Origin: Chloroflexota bacterium
Lineage (GTDB): Bacteria; Chloroflexota; Chloroflexia; Chloroflexales; Roseiflexaceae
Length of the DNA stretch: 64,000 bases
Assembly: GCA_013388755.1 (NCBI GenBank)
Contig: JACAEQ010000100.1
Span: 1-64,000, forward strand
Direction: 5' to 3'
The translations under genes were made by a program, and so were the position numbers. Within the stretch, counting starts at the first letter, position 1. The number at the start of each line of letters is the position of its first letter. This document shows, piece after piece, positions 9,542 to 18,699 of this stretch. The notes beneath the pieces were generated by a model that worked only from the letters and a program-made list of their open reading frames with translations, was not told the DNA's origin and did no database searches.

Positions 9542-10522
9542 TTATGCAGGGCGCACCGCCAGGTCACGTGCCGCCGGGATGCCGCCCAGTGACCAGGCGC
9601 TCATCACGCTGCGCTCAATCGCACGTGCCAGCACATCAGCAGCGATCGCGCCCAGCGCCACCAGGGAGGGCGCCGGTCGCTGGCCGGTGGCAAGTGTAAA
9701 TGCCGTATCACCATCAAATGGCGTATGGATCGGGCGAATCGTGCGTGCAAGCGCATCCTGCGCCATCTGGGCCACTTTCGTAGCCTCAGCCTTGGTAAGC
9801 CTCGCATCTGTCGCAATGACCGCCAGGGTGGTATGCTGCTCACCAGACAGTCCGACCGGTGTGTGCAACTGCTCCGGCGTGCGTAACAACGCCATCGTAC
9901 TGACAAGCGCGCCTTCATCGGACCGCACACCTGCCAGGATACGGCCACTCTGCTCGTCATAGACGTCGCCAAAGGCATTACAGACGACCAGCGCGCCAAC
10001 GACCGAGCCATCGGCCAGTCGTTCGCTCCACGAGCCGATGCCGGCCTTCATCGCGTATGACATCCCGCGTATCTTGCCCACGGTCGCGCCGATACCCGCA
10101 CCGACACATCCCTCGGCGGTCCCGGCGCCACTCGCGTCACAGGCGGCATAGCCGAGATCCGCGTCAGCAAAACGGTCGGGCCGGCCAATCGCCAGATCGA
10201 AAATCACGGCAGCCGGCACAATCGGCACATTACGGACGCGCGTAGGATAGCCAATGTTACGTTCCGCAAGCCACTGAACGACACCAGTAGCGGCAGCCAG
10301 GCCAAACGCGCTGCCGCCACAGAGCGCCACGGCGTGCACAACCGAAACGTTCGCAGTCGGGTCAAGCAAGTCGGTTTCGCGGGTGCCGGGCGCGCCGCCG
10401 CGCACATCAACCCCGCCAACGGCGCCGTCCGGCGTGAGAACGACGGTGCAACCGGTCAGCGCCTCAGCATCGTGGGCATGGCCGACGAGCACACCAGGAA
10501 CATCGGTAATACTGGGCGACAT
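9542..10522 (-). CDS. P1 family (DmpA-like) peptidase
   Basis: A 326-residue member of the P1/S58 family, N-terminal-nucleophile hydrolases that self-cleave into two chains; known members are D- or beta-aminopeptidases. Family blocks seen are ITDVPGVLVGHA, VDVRGGAPGTRETDLL, HAVALCGGSAFGLAAATGV, the glycine-rich GAGIGATVGK and HTTLAVIATDA. The conserved H-T-T position is the likely self-cleavage/nucleophile site, an inference from the family. There is no signal peptide, so it should act in the cytoplasm. It starts two bases after the DsbA-like gene ends, indicating tight coupling. Confidence 0.92.
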   Translation of the reverse strand: MSPSITDVPGVLVGHAHDAEALTGCTVVLTPDGAVGGVDVRGGAPGTRETDLLDPTANVSVVHAVALCGGSAFGLAAATGVVQWLAERNIGYPTRVRNVPIVPAAVIFDLAIGRPDRFADADLGYAACDASGAGTAEGCVGAGIGATVGKIRGMSYAMKAGIGSWSERLADGSVVGALVVCNAFGDVYDEQSGRILAGVRSDEGALVSTMALLRTPEQLHTPVGLSGEQHTTLAVIATDARLTKAEATKVAQMAQDALARTIRPIHTPFDGDTAFTLATGQRPAPSLVALGAIAADVLARAIERSVMSAWSLGGIPAARDLAVRPA

Positions 10523-10524
10523 GG

Positions 10525-11283
10525 CTACTGCTGGCTCAAGAGTCGTTCTAGAAGCTGTTCCCAGACTGCGTAGGGCTGGGCGCCGACCAATAACTGGCCG
10601 TTCACGACAAACGAGGGCGTACTACGCACACCCGCCTGGATACCATCGCGCATATCGGCTTCAATACGCGCCGCGTGACGATTACTCTCGACACAGCGCT
10701 GGATCTCGGCTGCGTCAAGCTGCAACTCAGCAGCATACCCCAGAAACGTACGAAAATCGTCCGGCGCGCCCGATTGCCATTCGCCGCGTGTCAACCCATC
10801 GAAGAGCCGGCCATGCATGGGCCAGAAGGCGCCCTGATCGCCAGCGCAGTTCGCCACGTGTGCAGCCAGCAACGCACCGGGATGAATGTCCAGCAGCGGA
10901 AAATCACGATGGATGAAGCGCACCTTGCCGCTCTGCACATAGTTCTGCACAATTTGCGGCCTGGTGTCCCGACCAAACGACGCACAGAAGGGGCACTGGA
11001 AGTCGCTGTATTCAACAATGGTCACCGGGGCTGCCGGGTCGCCCAGCGCGCGTGGATCATCGCCGGATGCGGCGCGATCTACCACCGTGCCGGGAGTCGG
11101 CGGCACAGGGGTCACACCGGATGGGCGCGGGCGATCATCCGCCGCCGGTCGCTGTACACTGGTGGGCAGCAAGCGGCTTGCGGTCGGGGCGGGCCCGGTG
11201 GCCTGCGGCGCTTCAGGGCCACAGGCGGTAAGGGCCAGCAGCAGGGCAGCGCCGAGACACACCTGAATGAGACGCAATTGCAT
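10525..11283 (-). CDS. DsbA-family thioredoxin-like lipoprotein
   Basis: An exported 252-residue thiol-disulfide oxidoreductase-like protein. A lipoprotein signal peptide ends in the lipobox LTAC near residue 21, followed by a proline/threonine-rich linker of about 50 residues. The thioredoxin fold then begins with VTIVEYSDFQCPFCASF, which holds the active-site CPFC, and the cis-proline loop is VRSTPSFVVNG. This is the layout of DSBA-like thioredoxins (Thioredoxin_4). The start is ATG 11283, with GAGGATC just upstream; a TTG at 11295 is less likely. It is the third gene from the end of a co-directional run leading into the P1 peptidase. Confidence 0.9.
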   Translation of the reverse strand: MQLRLIQVCLGAALLLALTACGPEAPQATGPAPTASRLLPTSVQRPAADDRPRPSGVTPVPPTPGTVVDRAASGDDPRALGDPAAPVTIVEYSDFQCPFCASFGRDTRPQIVQNYVQSGKVRFIHRDFPLLDIHPGALLAAHVANCAGDQGAFWPMHGRLFDGLTRGEWQSGAPDDFRTFLGYAAELQLDAAEIQRCVESNRHAARIEADMRDGIQAGVRSTPSFVVNGQLLVGAQPYAVWEQLLERLLSQQ

Positions 11284-11364
11284 GCAGATCCTCAATACAC
11301 CGTGGTGGAAGCCCTGGCTGGCGGTTCATTCTTGCGCAGGCACACCAGCGCCCACCATCGCACA

Positions 11365-11874
11365 TCACGGCTCGTAGAGCTGCATATGCTCCGTTTCGGC
11401 GCGCTGGCGATAGTTCGGGCGCAAGAGCGAACCGGACCCATCATCGCCGCAATACGGGCATGTACTCCAGGTAAGATCGATGACCCGATCACACGCGGTG
11501 CAGCGGCGACGCAGCGCCGTCTGGCAATGCGGGCAGAGGATGAAATCAGGCTCGATCGCGCGCTGGCAATGCGGGCAGACGAAGGTATCCTCGAGATCGC
11601 GGCGGAGATACTCTTCTTCCAGCGAGCGTTCATAGCGTTGCGCCAGAGTCTGGCGGGGCCGCAGAATAAGGTGCAACACAATCCCGCCAAACGGCAGCAC
11701 CAGCGCGAGCGCAACCGCCAGCACCTGCACCGCCACGTCTTCGCTACGGCTATGAATATCACGGTATGTCCAGAGTACCGATGCCGCCCACAGCAGCACC
11801 AGGTAGGCCACCAGAATCCAGACCAGCACCGTCACAATCGGGGCCAGGTTCGCAAGAATCGCGCGAATATCCAA
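11365..11874 (-). CDS. Two-helix membrane protein with double zinc ribbon
   Basis: A 169-residue protein, function unknown. Two hydrophobic helices (about 10-33 and 47-70) are followed by a basic/acidic linker. Four CxxC knuckles follow: CPHC and CPHC, then CTAC and CPYC, forming two zinc ribbons on the likely cytoplasmic side. The start is a TTG at 11874 backed by GAGGAG eight bases upstream. It lies between darA and the DsbA-like gene on the same strand. Such double zinc-ribbon membrane proteins are common but uncharacterised. Confidence 0.75.
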   Translation of the reverse strand: MDIRAILANLAPIVTVLVWILVAYLVLLWAASVLWTYRDIHSRSEDVAVQVLAVALALVLPFGGIVLHLILRPRQTLAQRYERSLEEEYLRRDLEDTFVCPHCQRAIEPDFILCPHCQTALRRRCTACDRVIDLTWSTCPYCGDDGSGSLLRPNYRQRAETEHMQLYEP

Positions 11875-11891
11875 TGGATCGCTCCTCGACG

Positions 11892-12227
11892 CTATCTCGT
11901 GAGCCGGCGCACATCACCGGCGCGCACGACAAAGACCGTCGCACCGCCAACCTGCACTTCGACCGGCGTCGGCGGGTAGAACTCGCCCGACTCGGCGACC
12001 GGCGGCAACGGTGAGACGTAGCGCGTGCGCGTATAACAATGCTCGCGCACGATTTTCAGAATCGAGTCGACGCTCTGATCCTCTGCAGCGATCAACAGCG
12101 TCACATTGCCCTCGCGCAAGAACCCGCCCTCGCTACTGACGCGTGTCACACGGTGACCGGCGGCGGTCAGCGCCTCGATCAGATCCCCTGCATCCTGACG
12201 CTGGACAACGGCGATAATGAGCTTCAT
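11892..12227 (-). CDS. darA: Cyclic-di-AMP receptor DarA/PstA-like protein
   Basis: A 111-residue PII-like protein. The start MKLIIAVVQRQDAGDLIEAL and the later GGFLREGNVTLLIAAEDQSVD match the DUF970/DarA family, trimeric c-di-AMP binding proteins of the PII fold. The start is ATG 12227 with AGAGGA upstream; an earlier codon at 12266 lacks support and would overlap tmk. Its position right after tmk repeats the tmk-darA neighbourhood known from Bacillus (yaaQ). The c-di-AMP synthase is not in the window. Confidence 0.92.
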   Translation of the reverse strand: MKLIIAVVQRQDAGDLIEALTAAGHRVTRVSSEGGFLREGNVTLLIAAEDQSVDSILKIVREHCYTRTRYVSPLPPVAESGEFYPPTPVEVQVGGATVFVVRAGDVRRLTR

Positions 12228-12265
12228 AGACGATTCCTCTTTCCGCCAGGGATCGTGCGGCGCCA

Positions 12266-12949
12266 CTATGGCGTCGCCTCAAGCGTCCGAATGGTCGCAA
12301 GGTACGGTTCGACGACAGCTTCGATCTGCGCCGCAAGCGATTCGATCGACAGGCGGGCATCGAACACGTGCCAGCGTGCAGGATCGGCGCTGATCAACTC
12401 GCGATACCCGCTCTCGACGCGTTCGTGATATGCCAGCTCGCGCGCATCGAGGCGATTCCATTCAACCGGGACGGCGCGCTGCTCCACGGGCGGCAATCCC
12501 TGGCGTTTGCGGCGTTTGCGCTCGAGGCCCTCTTCAGCGCTGAGATCAAGATACACCGTAATATCAGGTCGCAAGCCGCCGGTCGCTGCATTGGTAATGA
12601 CTCGCAGTTCCGCCAGATCGCGCCCAAGGCCATACCCCTGATAGGCGTACGTCGAATCGGCATAGCGATCACACAGTACAATACCGCCCTGTTCCAGGTA
12701 TGGTCGAATAACCTCGCTCACCAGTTGCGCCCGCGCCGCCGAGAAGAGTAACGTTTCGGTGGTTGGCGCCATCTCGGTATGCTGAAGATCGAGCACAATC
12801 CGGCGGATCAGATCACCAATTCGTGTTCCACCCGGCTCACGCACCAGCACGACCGGGAAGCGACGCGCGTGCAGGCTCTCATACAACAGACGCGCCTGTG
12901 TACTCTTCCCACTCCCTTCCGGGCCCTCGAATGTCAGAAACAGACTCAT
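12266..12949 (-). CDS. tmk: Thymidylate kinase
   Basis: Phosphorylates dTMP to dTDP for DNA synthesis. At 227 residues it is slightly longer than the usual ~210. Seen are the P-loop GPEGSGKST (residues 9-17), the base/phosphate site VREPGGTRIGD, the catalytic DRYADSTYAYQGYG and the LID arginines RKRRKRQG. It starts 26 bases after the R3H ATPase gene, and darA begins 38 bases after its stop. Confidence 0.96.
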   Translation of the reverse strand: MSLFLTFEGPEGSGKSTQARLLYESLHARRFPVVLVREPGGTRIGDLIRRIVLDLQHTEMAPTTETLLFSAARAQLVSEVIRPYLEQGGIVLCDRYADSTYAYQGYGLGRDLAELRVITNAATGGLRPDITVYLDLSAEEGLERKRRKRQGLPPVEQRAVPVEWNRLDARELAYHERVESGYRELISADPARWHVFDARLSIESLAAQIEAVVEPYLATIRTLEATP

Positions 12950-12975
12950 GACGCACGCTTACTCATCACACCACC

Positions 12976-14601
12976 CTACCGATAGATTTTCACACGCCGG
13001 TTCGGTTCGCGGCCACGGCTTTCCGACTGCACATTGTAGCGTTCCGCCATCTGGTGTTGCAGGCGACGCACATAGCTGCTCTGGGGCTGAAGCTCAACAG
13101 ACGAACGTTCACCATTGAGCACCTGTGCAATCGCCGTCTCCACCTCCAGCAGCGCGTCGGTCATCAGCATATCGTCATCATCCGTCGCGCGCCGCGGCGG
13201 GCCATTGTCACTGGCGCCGATATTGAACACGTCAGCAAGCTGGCGTTCCATCTGGGTCAGTGTATTATTACGCAGCACATACACCGGCACACCGCGTTCT
13301 TCAGCCTGGCGCACACGCTGCGATCCCTGGCGATAGTAATTCTTCAGCGTCATCACCATCGTCGCCTCGTCCATATCACGCACAATCGTGGCCGGTACAT
13401 GCAGGCTGGCAATCGCGCGCTCCAGGCGATCGCGGCTGACGCCAAACGGATAGATCCGCTGCGGTGTAGGCCCGGCACTCATCATGGCACGTGGCGCGGT
13501 AGCGCGTGGCGCGCCGCGATCGCTCCGTTCACGCGCACCACCACGTCGCACACCGAACAACGCTGGCGGGCCACCTTCAACCGGGGCGATACTGGCGGGC
13601 ATGGTCTGAATCTGCCCGTCCGCGTCGCGCCGTCGCACCTCGGCCTGTGGCGGCTCGGCGCGCAGCATACTATCAACGGCGCTCGCAACGTCCGCATAGA
13701 CCGTCACCTGATCCCAGCTCTGGATTTCCACCAGCACATCAAAGGTTGGCGGCGCCTTCCGCTCGAGGACCGTCTTTTGCGTACCGCGACGGCGCGCCTC
13801 CTCGTCGCCGAGGGTCACGGCCTGAATGCCACCGATCAGGTCAGAAAGCGTCGGGTTCGAGAGCAGGTTTTCGAGCGTCTGCCCATGCGCCGTGCCGATC
13901 AACTGCACGCCACGCTCGGCGATCGTGCGTGCTGCCAGCGCTTCAAGTTCAGTCCCGATCTCATCAATGACAATCACCTCCGGCATATGATTCTCGACCG
14001 CTTCGATCATCACCGCATGCTGTTCGGAGGGACGTGGCACCTGCATACGGCGGGCGCGCCCGATGCCGGGGTGCGGAATATCGCCGTCGCCGGCGATCTC
14101 ATTCGAGGTATCAACGATCACCACCCGTTTGCGGAGATCTTCCGCCAGCACCCGCGCCGTCTCACGCAACATGGTTGTCTTACCGACCCCTGGCTTACCA
14201 AGGAGCAAGACGCTCTTTCCCGACTCGATCAAGTCGCGCAGGATGGCAATCGTACCAAAGACGGCACGCCCGACACGGCAGGTAAGGCCGATCACCAGGC
14301 CAGCCCGATTACGAATGGCCGAGATCCGGTGCAGCGTGCGCGGGATGCCGGCGCGGTTATCTTCGCCGAACATACCGATACGCGCAATGACATAGTCAAT
14401 ATCATCCTGGCTCACCTCGCGATCGCTGAGAAAGCGTTCGTGGGTGCGATAGCGTGCCTCAGGTAACCGGCCAAGATCCATGATCACTTCCAGCAGATCC
14501 TCGCAATCATCAGGGCCGGATTCAATTGCCTGGCGGATCGGCGCCGGAAGCGTCTCCAGCAGCAATTCAATATTACTGGTGATATCCCGTTGCACTGCCA
14601 T
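12976..14601 (-). CDS. R3H-domain AAA ATPase, SpoIIIAA/Ycf45-like
   Basis: A 541-residue protein that probably binds single-stranded nucleic acid. The AAA core (about 100-310) resembles stage III sporulation protein AA and chloroplast Ycf45: Walker [14 protein letters not shown], Walker [12 protein letters not shown], and [13 protein letters not shown] variable arginine-rich linker follows (about 330-390), then a second alpha/beta segment ([21 protein letters not shown]). A C-terminal R3H motif has the R-x3-H pair within [13 protein letters not shown], ending in a basic tail. The last 29 bases of the upstream GNAT-like gene overlap its start. The cellular process is unknown; nothing else here suggests sporulation. 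Confidence 0.9.
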   Translation of the reverse strand: MAVQRDITSNIELLLETLPAPIRQAIESGPDDCEDLLEVIMDLGRLPEARYRTHERFLSDREVSQDDIDYVIARIGMFGEDNRAGIPRTLHRISAIRNRAGLVIGLTCRVGRAVFGTIAILRDLIESGKSVLLLGKPGVGKTTMLRETARVLAEDLRKRVVIVDTSNEIAGDGDIPHPGIGRARRMQVPRPSEQHAVMIEAVENHMPEVIVIDEIGTELEALAARTIAERGVQLIGTAHGQTLENLLSNPTLSDLIGGIQAVTLGDEEARRRGTQKTVLERKAPPTFDVLVEIQSWDQVTVYADVASAVDSMLRAEPPQAEVRRRDADGQIQTMPASIAPVEGGPPALFGVRRGGARERSDRGAPRATAPRAMMSAGPTPQRIYPFGVSRDRLERAIASLHVPATIVRDMDEATMVMTLKNYYRQGSQRVRQAEERGVPVYVLRNNTLTQMERQLADVFNIGASDNGPPRRATDDDDMLMTDALLEVETAIAQVLNGERSSVELQPQSSYVRRLQHQMAERYNVQSESRGREPNRRVKIYR

Positions 14602-15595
14602 AGAGTGTCACGTCCTCACAACGAGAGGGAACGGTCGTCAGGGGCGGATGTGGCTCAGGGCCATGCTCAAGCACCGGGGTCAGGAGCGATCGCCGCACTG
14701 CCACCGTCGTATGCTTGCAGAAGAGCGTCTGCTCCGCAACTGGTTGGAAGCCAAGATCACCGGCGGGGAGGAACAATTCCTGCTGATAGTCGCGCAACAG
14801 CAGATAGACCGGGAGAGCATCGCCAATCTGCGCCAGGCCAAACCGCAGCACATCGGTCGTTATCTCGCGTGCTTCGGGCAGTATCAGCAACGACAGAACG
14901 TGCCCCGAGGGACCGCTGGTGCGATGCAAATAGGCGGTCAGGCTATCCTCCGATCCAAGCACCCAGGCGCTCTGGTAGGGGCGGCGCCAGCTATGATCCA
15001 GCGGCAGCATCCACGAACGCGCGTCGCGCGCCTCGGCGAGCTGCACCGCACGCGGCGCGACCGCGCCATAGAGCTTATGAATGGCCCACACATCGCGGCT
15101 CGACTGCCGCCGCATCGGAGCAAGCGTCGTCCCCTGATCCCAGTCAGGCCCTTCGAGGCGCAGGACCGACTGCTGGGAATAGCCAGAAAAGCCGAGCTGA
15201 CGAAAGATCTCGCGCAGTTCCTCGTGGCGATGCGAAAGCGCGGCATAGATCCGTTGCACGCGCGCGGCGCCAACCTCGACACACAGCGTTTCGAGCAGGC
15301 GAAACCACACATCAGGATCGGTCGGATGGCCCTGCCCGCCGCCATAGGCCGCCATCAGGGTCACATCGTGCTCCGGGCGCCCCCGCCGACCGACCGACTG
15401 CACCACGGCGCCAAGGCTCCCTTCGCGATACACAAAGGTTGCGCCCTCATGCGCACTACCTTCCACCACGCAACGCAACGCAAACCAGAAGGGGCGGTGC
15501 GGCAAGGCCAGCATCGCCTCGTTATAGAGCATCACCTGGCTACGTGGTTTCTTTCTGAGCGTCCAGATATCGCTCAGTGTGACTGGTCGGATCAT
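14573..15595 (-). CDS. GNAT-like acetyltransferase-fold protein, uncharacterised
   Basis: A 340-residue protein beginning [19 protein letters not shown], a beginning typical of GNAT N-acetyltransferases. The internal segment [21 protein letters not shown] and then [21 protein letters not shown] resembles a GNAT acetyl-CoA region, and a second half (about 150-300) looks like a repeat of the fold. A clear catalytic motif or substrate cannot be named. The start at ATG 15595 is by homology; no ribosome site is visible. It lies between pdxT and the R3H gene, overlapping the latter by 29 bases, which implies translational coupling. Confidence 0.6.
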   Translation of the reverse strand: MIRPVTLSDIWTLRKKPRSQVMLYNEAMLALPHRPFWFALRCVVEGSAHEGATFVYREGSLGAVVQSVGRRGRPEHDVTLMAAYGGGQGHPTDPDVWFRLLETLCVEVGAARVQRIYAALSHRHEELREIFRQLGFSGYSQQSVLRLEGPDWDQGTTLAPMRRQSSRDVWAIHKLYGAVAPRAVQLAEARDARSWMLPLDHSWRRPYQSAWVLGSEDSLTAYLHRTSGPSGHVLSLLILPEAREITTDVLRFGLAQIGDALPVYLLLRDYQQELFLPAGDLGFQPVAEQTLFCKHTTVAVRRSLLTPVLEHGPEPHPPLTTVPSRCEDVTLYGSATGYHQ

Positions 15596-15646
15596 GCGTG
15601 TCAGCAACTGAATATCATCGAACCGTTGCGATCAAGCAATCCGCGC

Positions 15647-16216
15647 TCACAGCTCGAGAAAATAGCGATGCACACGTTCATCGAGCGTCAACTCCGGGTG
15701 GAAGCAGGTAGCAAGCATGCGACCCTGGCGCGCGGCAACAATACGACCATCAGCAAGATGCGCCAGAGCCATCACACCATTCCCCAGCTCCTCGAGGATG
15801 GGCGCCCGGATGAACACCGTACGCAGTGGTTCAACACCAAGTTCAGCAAACTGCAGATCGGTCTCGAAGCTATCGAGCTGGCTACCGAACGCATTACGTC
15901 TGGCGGTGACGTCCATCACGCCAAGCGTCGGCTGATCGGCGCGCCCATCGGCGACTCGCTGCGCCATCAGGATCGCGCCAGCGCATGTACCCCACAGCGG
16001 CATACCATCGCGTACCCGTGCACGCAACGGCTCGATCAGGCCATAGATTGCCAGCAACTTACCAATCGTCGTGCTTTCGCCGCCGGGGATAATCAGGCGG
16101 TCGATGCGATCAAGATGCCTGGGCAGGCGCACCTGGAGGGTTGGCACCCCGATGCGCCGCAGCATGTCCTCATGCTCACGAAAGTCGCCCTGGAGCGCAA
16201 GGATTCCTACTGTCAT
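15647..16216 (-). CDS. pdxT: Pyridoxal 5'-phosphate synthase glutaminase subunit PdxT
   Basis: PdxT hydrolyses glutamine and passes ammonia to PdxS. At 189 residues it has normal length. Family marks are [20 protein letters not shown] at the start, [15 protein letters not shown], the nucleophile cysteine in [10 protein letters not shown] and the His/Glu pair in ATCFHPELT. The start [10 protein letters not shown] at 16216 is chosen over upstream codons by homology. It lies 40 bases behind pdxS. Confidence 0.97.
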   Translation of the reverse strand: MTVGILALQGDFREHEDMLRRIGVPTLQVRLPRHLDRIDRLIIPGGESTTIGKLLAIYGLIEPLRARVRDGMPLWGTCAGAILMAQRVADGRADQPTLGVMDVTARRNAFGSQLDSFETDLQFAELGVEPLRTVFIRAPILEELGNGVMALAHLADGRIVAARQGRMLATCFHPELTLDERVHRYFLEL

Positions 16217-16256
16217 ACACGTCATACGAGCGCGCGCAGGCGCAAGAGACAACGCC

Positions 16257-17138
16257 CTACCAGCCGCGCCCGGCCATCAACTGATCCTGCGGGATCTTGC
16301 TTATTTCAATCCCGACCATTGGCTCGCCGAGGCCACGACTGACTTCCGCGACAATCTCAGGTTCGTTGTAGTGCGTGGTTGCCTCAACGATCGCGCGTGC
16401 ACGTCGCGCCGGATCGCCCGATTTGAAGATCCCCGAGCCGACGAAGATACCATCAACGCCGAGCTGCATCAGCAGCGCCGCGTCAGCTGGCGTTGCAACA
16501 CCACCGGCGGCAAAGTTTACCACCGGCAGGCGACCCTGCCGGGCAACGTCGCGCACAAGCTCGAATGGTGCCTGGATATTCTTCGCATAGGTGAACAGTT
16601 CGTCCTCATCCATGGTCTTCAGGCGGCGGATTTCGCCGTACACCGCACGCGCATGGCGAACTGCCTCGACGACGTTGCCGGTGCCGGCCTCACCCTTTGT
16701 GCGCAACATTGCCGCACCCTCAGCAATACGGCGCAACCCTTCGCCAAGATTGCGACAACCACACACAAACGGAATGCGAAACTTATGCTTATTAATATGG
16801 TGCTCCTCATCCGCCGGCGTCAGCACCTCGCTCTCATCAATATAGTCAATGCCAAGCGCCTCGATAATCTGCGCCTCGACAAAATGGCCGATACGCGCTT
16901 TGGCCATCACTGGAATCGTCACCGCTCGCTTGATGGCGAGAATCAACTCCGGATCGCTCATGCGCGCCACGCCACCCTGCGCACGAATATCGGCGGGGAC
17001 GCGCTCCAGGGCCATCACGGCCACCGCGCCGGCCTCTTCAGCGATACGCGCCTGCTCAGGGGTCACGACGTCCATGATGACGCCGCCCTTCAACATCTGC
17101 GCCAGGCCGACCTTTGTCGTCCAGGTCGACTTATCCAT
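16257..17138 (-). CDS. pdxS: Pyridoxal 5'-phosphate synthase subunit PdxS
   Basis: PdxS condenses ribose 5-phosphate, glyceraldehyde 3-phosphate and ammonia to PLP in a 12-mer capped by PdxT. From ATG 17138 it has 293 residues, exactly the family length. Seen are [20 protein letters not shown], the substrate-binding lysine in [25 protein letters not shown] and [27 protein letters not shown] lies nine bases before this ATG. The open frame extends about 270 bases further upstream, but that part is arginine-rich non-homologous sequence and is rejected. It heads the minus-strand run. Confidence 0.98.
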   Translation of the reverse strand: MDKSTWTTKVGLAQMLKGGVIMDVVTPEQARIAEEAGAVAVMALERVPADIRAQGGVARMSDPELILAIKRAVTIPVMAKARIGHFVEAQIIEALGIDYIDESEVLTPADEEHHINKHKFRIPFVCGCRNLGEGLRRIAEGAAMLRTKGEAGTGNVVEAVRHARAVYGEIRRLKTMDEDELFTYAKNIQAPFELVRDVARQGRLPVVNFAAGGVATPADAALLMQLGVDGIFVGSGIFKSGDPARRARAIVEATTHYNEPEIVAEVSRGLGEPMVGIEISKIPQDQLMAGRGW

Positions 17139-17203
17139 TGTCCAGCTCCTCACACACAGCCCACCACGCGCCGCCCGAACGATTGCGACGCGCGATACAT
17201 CGC

Positions 17204-17218
17204 ATGGTATTGTACCAT
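17204..17218 (-). promoter_or_regulatory. pdxS -10 region inside a palindrome
   Basis: ATGGTA and TACCAT flank TTG. The minus strand reads TACAAT across 17214-17209, a good -10 box, about 75 bases upstream of the pdxS start. No consensus -35 is seen. The palindrome covering the -10 may be an operator, an inference only. Confidence 0.4.
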
Positions 17219-17418
17219 AGATCGCGCTACGGCGCGGGTTCCTCCGATCGGGTGATTCGGGGCCTGGCGCATCTGGGCGCGGCTGGCATCGCGCTGATGC
17301 CCCGAAAGGTCGCCTGGAACGGCACGAGGCGTGCCGACGTTGTGCCCTGCCGGCAGGGCGGCATGGCGGCCGCACGGCAGCCATTCCGCTACCGCGTACA
17401 GAACCCACCGCAATGACG

Positions 17419-17456
17419 AAGAGGCCAGGCGAAGCGTTGCTTCTGCCTGGCCTCTT
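17419..17456. terminator. Strong hairpin, possible bidirectional terminator
   Basis: AAGAGGCCAGGC pairs perfectly with GCCTGGCCTCTT, and inside it GAAGC pairs with GCTTC around GTT, giving a 17-pair stem with one unpaired base. There is no long U-run. It lies between the pdxS upstream region and the sod terminal repeats, so it may end sod transcription or insulate pdxS. Confidence 0.5.
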
Positions 17457-17648
17457 ACCCGGCCGGTATGAGCCGCGAGCGTCTTATACCAGTGACCGAT
17501 GACCATGCCGCAAGCCTCACCCCCGCCGCTGCGCGGCCCCCCTCTCCGTTGCGATGAGGTCGGGAATGCGGTAGGCCTGACGTTAACTGCTATTAGGCCC
17601 GATACGTTGCAACTACGCCCGTCACCCCCACCCCGGCCCTCCCCCGCT

Positions 17649-17825
17649 TTAGGGGCGGACAGAACGTTTGAGCAAAGATGCGTTTTCTGGCGTTGCGATG
17701 GGCAATCCGTCCTCGCCCCCGACCCCTATCCCGCACTGCGGGATAGGGGCAAATCTGAAGCACGTCTACCGCGTTGTGATACTGTCTGAGGCTTGCATCG
17801 CACATATTTTCTGTCTGCCCCTAAA
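17649..17825. repeat. 177-base element bounded by 17-base inverted arms
   Basis: The left arm at 17649-17665 (TTTAGGGGCGGACAGAA) and the right arm at 17809-17825 are inverted copies differing at one base. Inside, at 17723-17749, CCCCTATCCCGCA and its exact complement flank a single C. No transposase is encoded. The structure is like a miniature inverted-repeat element. Confidence 0.55.
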
Positions 17826-18035
17826 CCCTCCCCCGCCGGGGGAGGGAGTCCGACTCCTCCCTCCAGCGGGGGGAGGTTGGGTGGGGGTCTGTGCGGTGCA
17901 GAACGCCTTATTTGAAAGGCATTGATCCTAGCCCTCCCCAGCGGGGGAAGGAGTCCGACTCCTCTCCCCAGCGGGGGGAGATTGGGTGGGGGCTGTACAG
18001 TGCGTCAAGCCTTATGTGAACGGTATTGATATTAG
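17825..18035. repeat. Two tandem ~106-base C/G-rich repeat units
   Basis: Unit 1 spans 17825-17930 and unit 2 17931-18035. Both contain GGAGTCCGACTCCT (a small hairpin), CAGCGGGGGGAG, TTGGGTGGGGG and end in CTTAT-TGAA-GG-ATTGAT. Unit 2 runs into the TAA stop of the superoxide dismutase gene at 18032-18034, so the repeat boundary coincides with the gene end. Confidence 0.7.
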
Positions 18036-18637
18036 ACCCCGAAGCGTGCCGCCACCGCCTCCCAGTTCACCGTGTTCCACCACGCATCGAGATAATCAGG
18101 CCGGCGGTTCTGATACTTCAGATAGTACGCATGTTCCCATACATCCACGCCCAGGATCGGCGTATGCCCCTGCATCAGCGGGCTATCCTGGTTCGCGGTG
18201 CTATAGATATGCAACTTCCCGGCACCGTCCATCACCAGCCAGGCCCAGCCACTACCGAAGCGTTTGACACCGGCGTCCTTGATTTTCGCCTTGAATTCGG
18301 CAAAGCTACCAAACGTTGCATTGATCGCCTGAGCGAGCGCGCCTGCCGGCTCGCCGCCACCATTGGGGCCCATGATGCTCCAGAACAGGGTATGATTGTG
18401 ATGGCCGCCGCCATTGTTGATCACCGCCTGACGAATCGATTCCGGCACATCATTGATGTTCGTCAACAACTCTTCGATCGTCGCGTTTTGCAGCGCGGCA
18501 TGCCCTTCCAGCGCGGCGTTGAGGTTGGTCACATACGCATTGTGATGCTTACCATGATGGATCTGCATCGTCATGGTATCAATATGCGGCTCGAGTGCAG
18601 CGAAGTCGTACGGCAACGGCGGCAATGTGAAAGCCAT
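18032..18637 (-). CDS. sodA: Fe/Mn superoxide dismutase
   Basis: Converts superoxide to oxygen and hydrogen peroxide in the cytoplasm. It has 201 residues from ATG 18637, preceded by GGAGGGATACCCC. Metal ligands are recognisable: the first His in [13 protein letters not shown], the second in [12 protein letters not shown], and Asp/His in [28 protein letters not shown] points to a manganese or cambialistic type. An in-frame extension upstream of 18637 has no homology and overlaps the regulator gene, so it is rejected. It lies 62 bases after the regulator gene and shares its promoter. Confidence 0.96.
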   Translation of the reverse strand: MAFTLPPLPYDFAALEPHIDTMTMQIHHGKHHNAYVTNLNAALEGHAALQNATIEELLTNINDVPESIRQAVINNGGGHHNHTLFWSIMGPNGGGEPAGALAQAINATFGSFAEFKAKIKDAGVKRFGSGWAWLVMDGAGKLHIYSTANQDSPLMQGHTPILGVDVWEHAYYLKYQNRRPDYLDAWWNTVNWEAVAARFGV

Positions 18638-18699
18638 GGGGTATCCCTCCTTCAAACAGAAAACCTGTGTCACCATCGAGCGACAACCGTGCCGCCCAC

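Larger units (their letters stand above)
17139..18031. other. 893-base non-coding, repeat-rich region between pdxS and sod
   Basis: No protein gene is supported. The left part (17139-17400) is the pdxS upstream region. A strong hairpin lies at 17419-17456. From 17500 the sequence is a patchwork of C-rich repeats: inverted arms at 17649-17665 and 17809-17825, a near-perfect palindrome at 17723-17749, and two tandem ~106-base units at 17825-18035. This type of GGGGGAGG-rich intergenic repeat occurs widely in high-GC bacteria, with no known function. Confidence 0.7.

Noticed and set aside
12994-16342. Very long plus-strand open frames antisense to the R3H, GNAT and pdxT genes
   Set aside because: They are the mirror of high-GC coding sequence: histidine/arginine-rich, without motifs, opposite genes with clear homology.
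16257-17408. PdxS with a 90-residue N-terminal extension
   Set aside because: The extension is arginine-rich, has no PdxS homology and covers the promoter-like palindrome; ATG 17138 with GAGGAG gives the exact family length.
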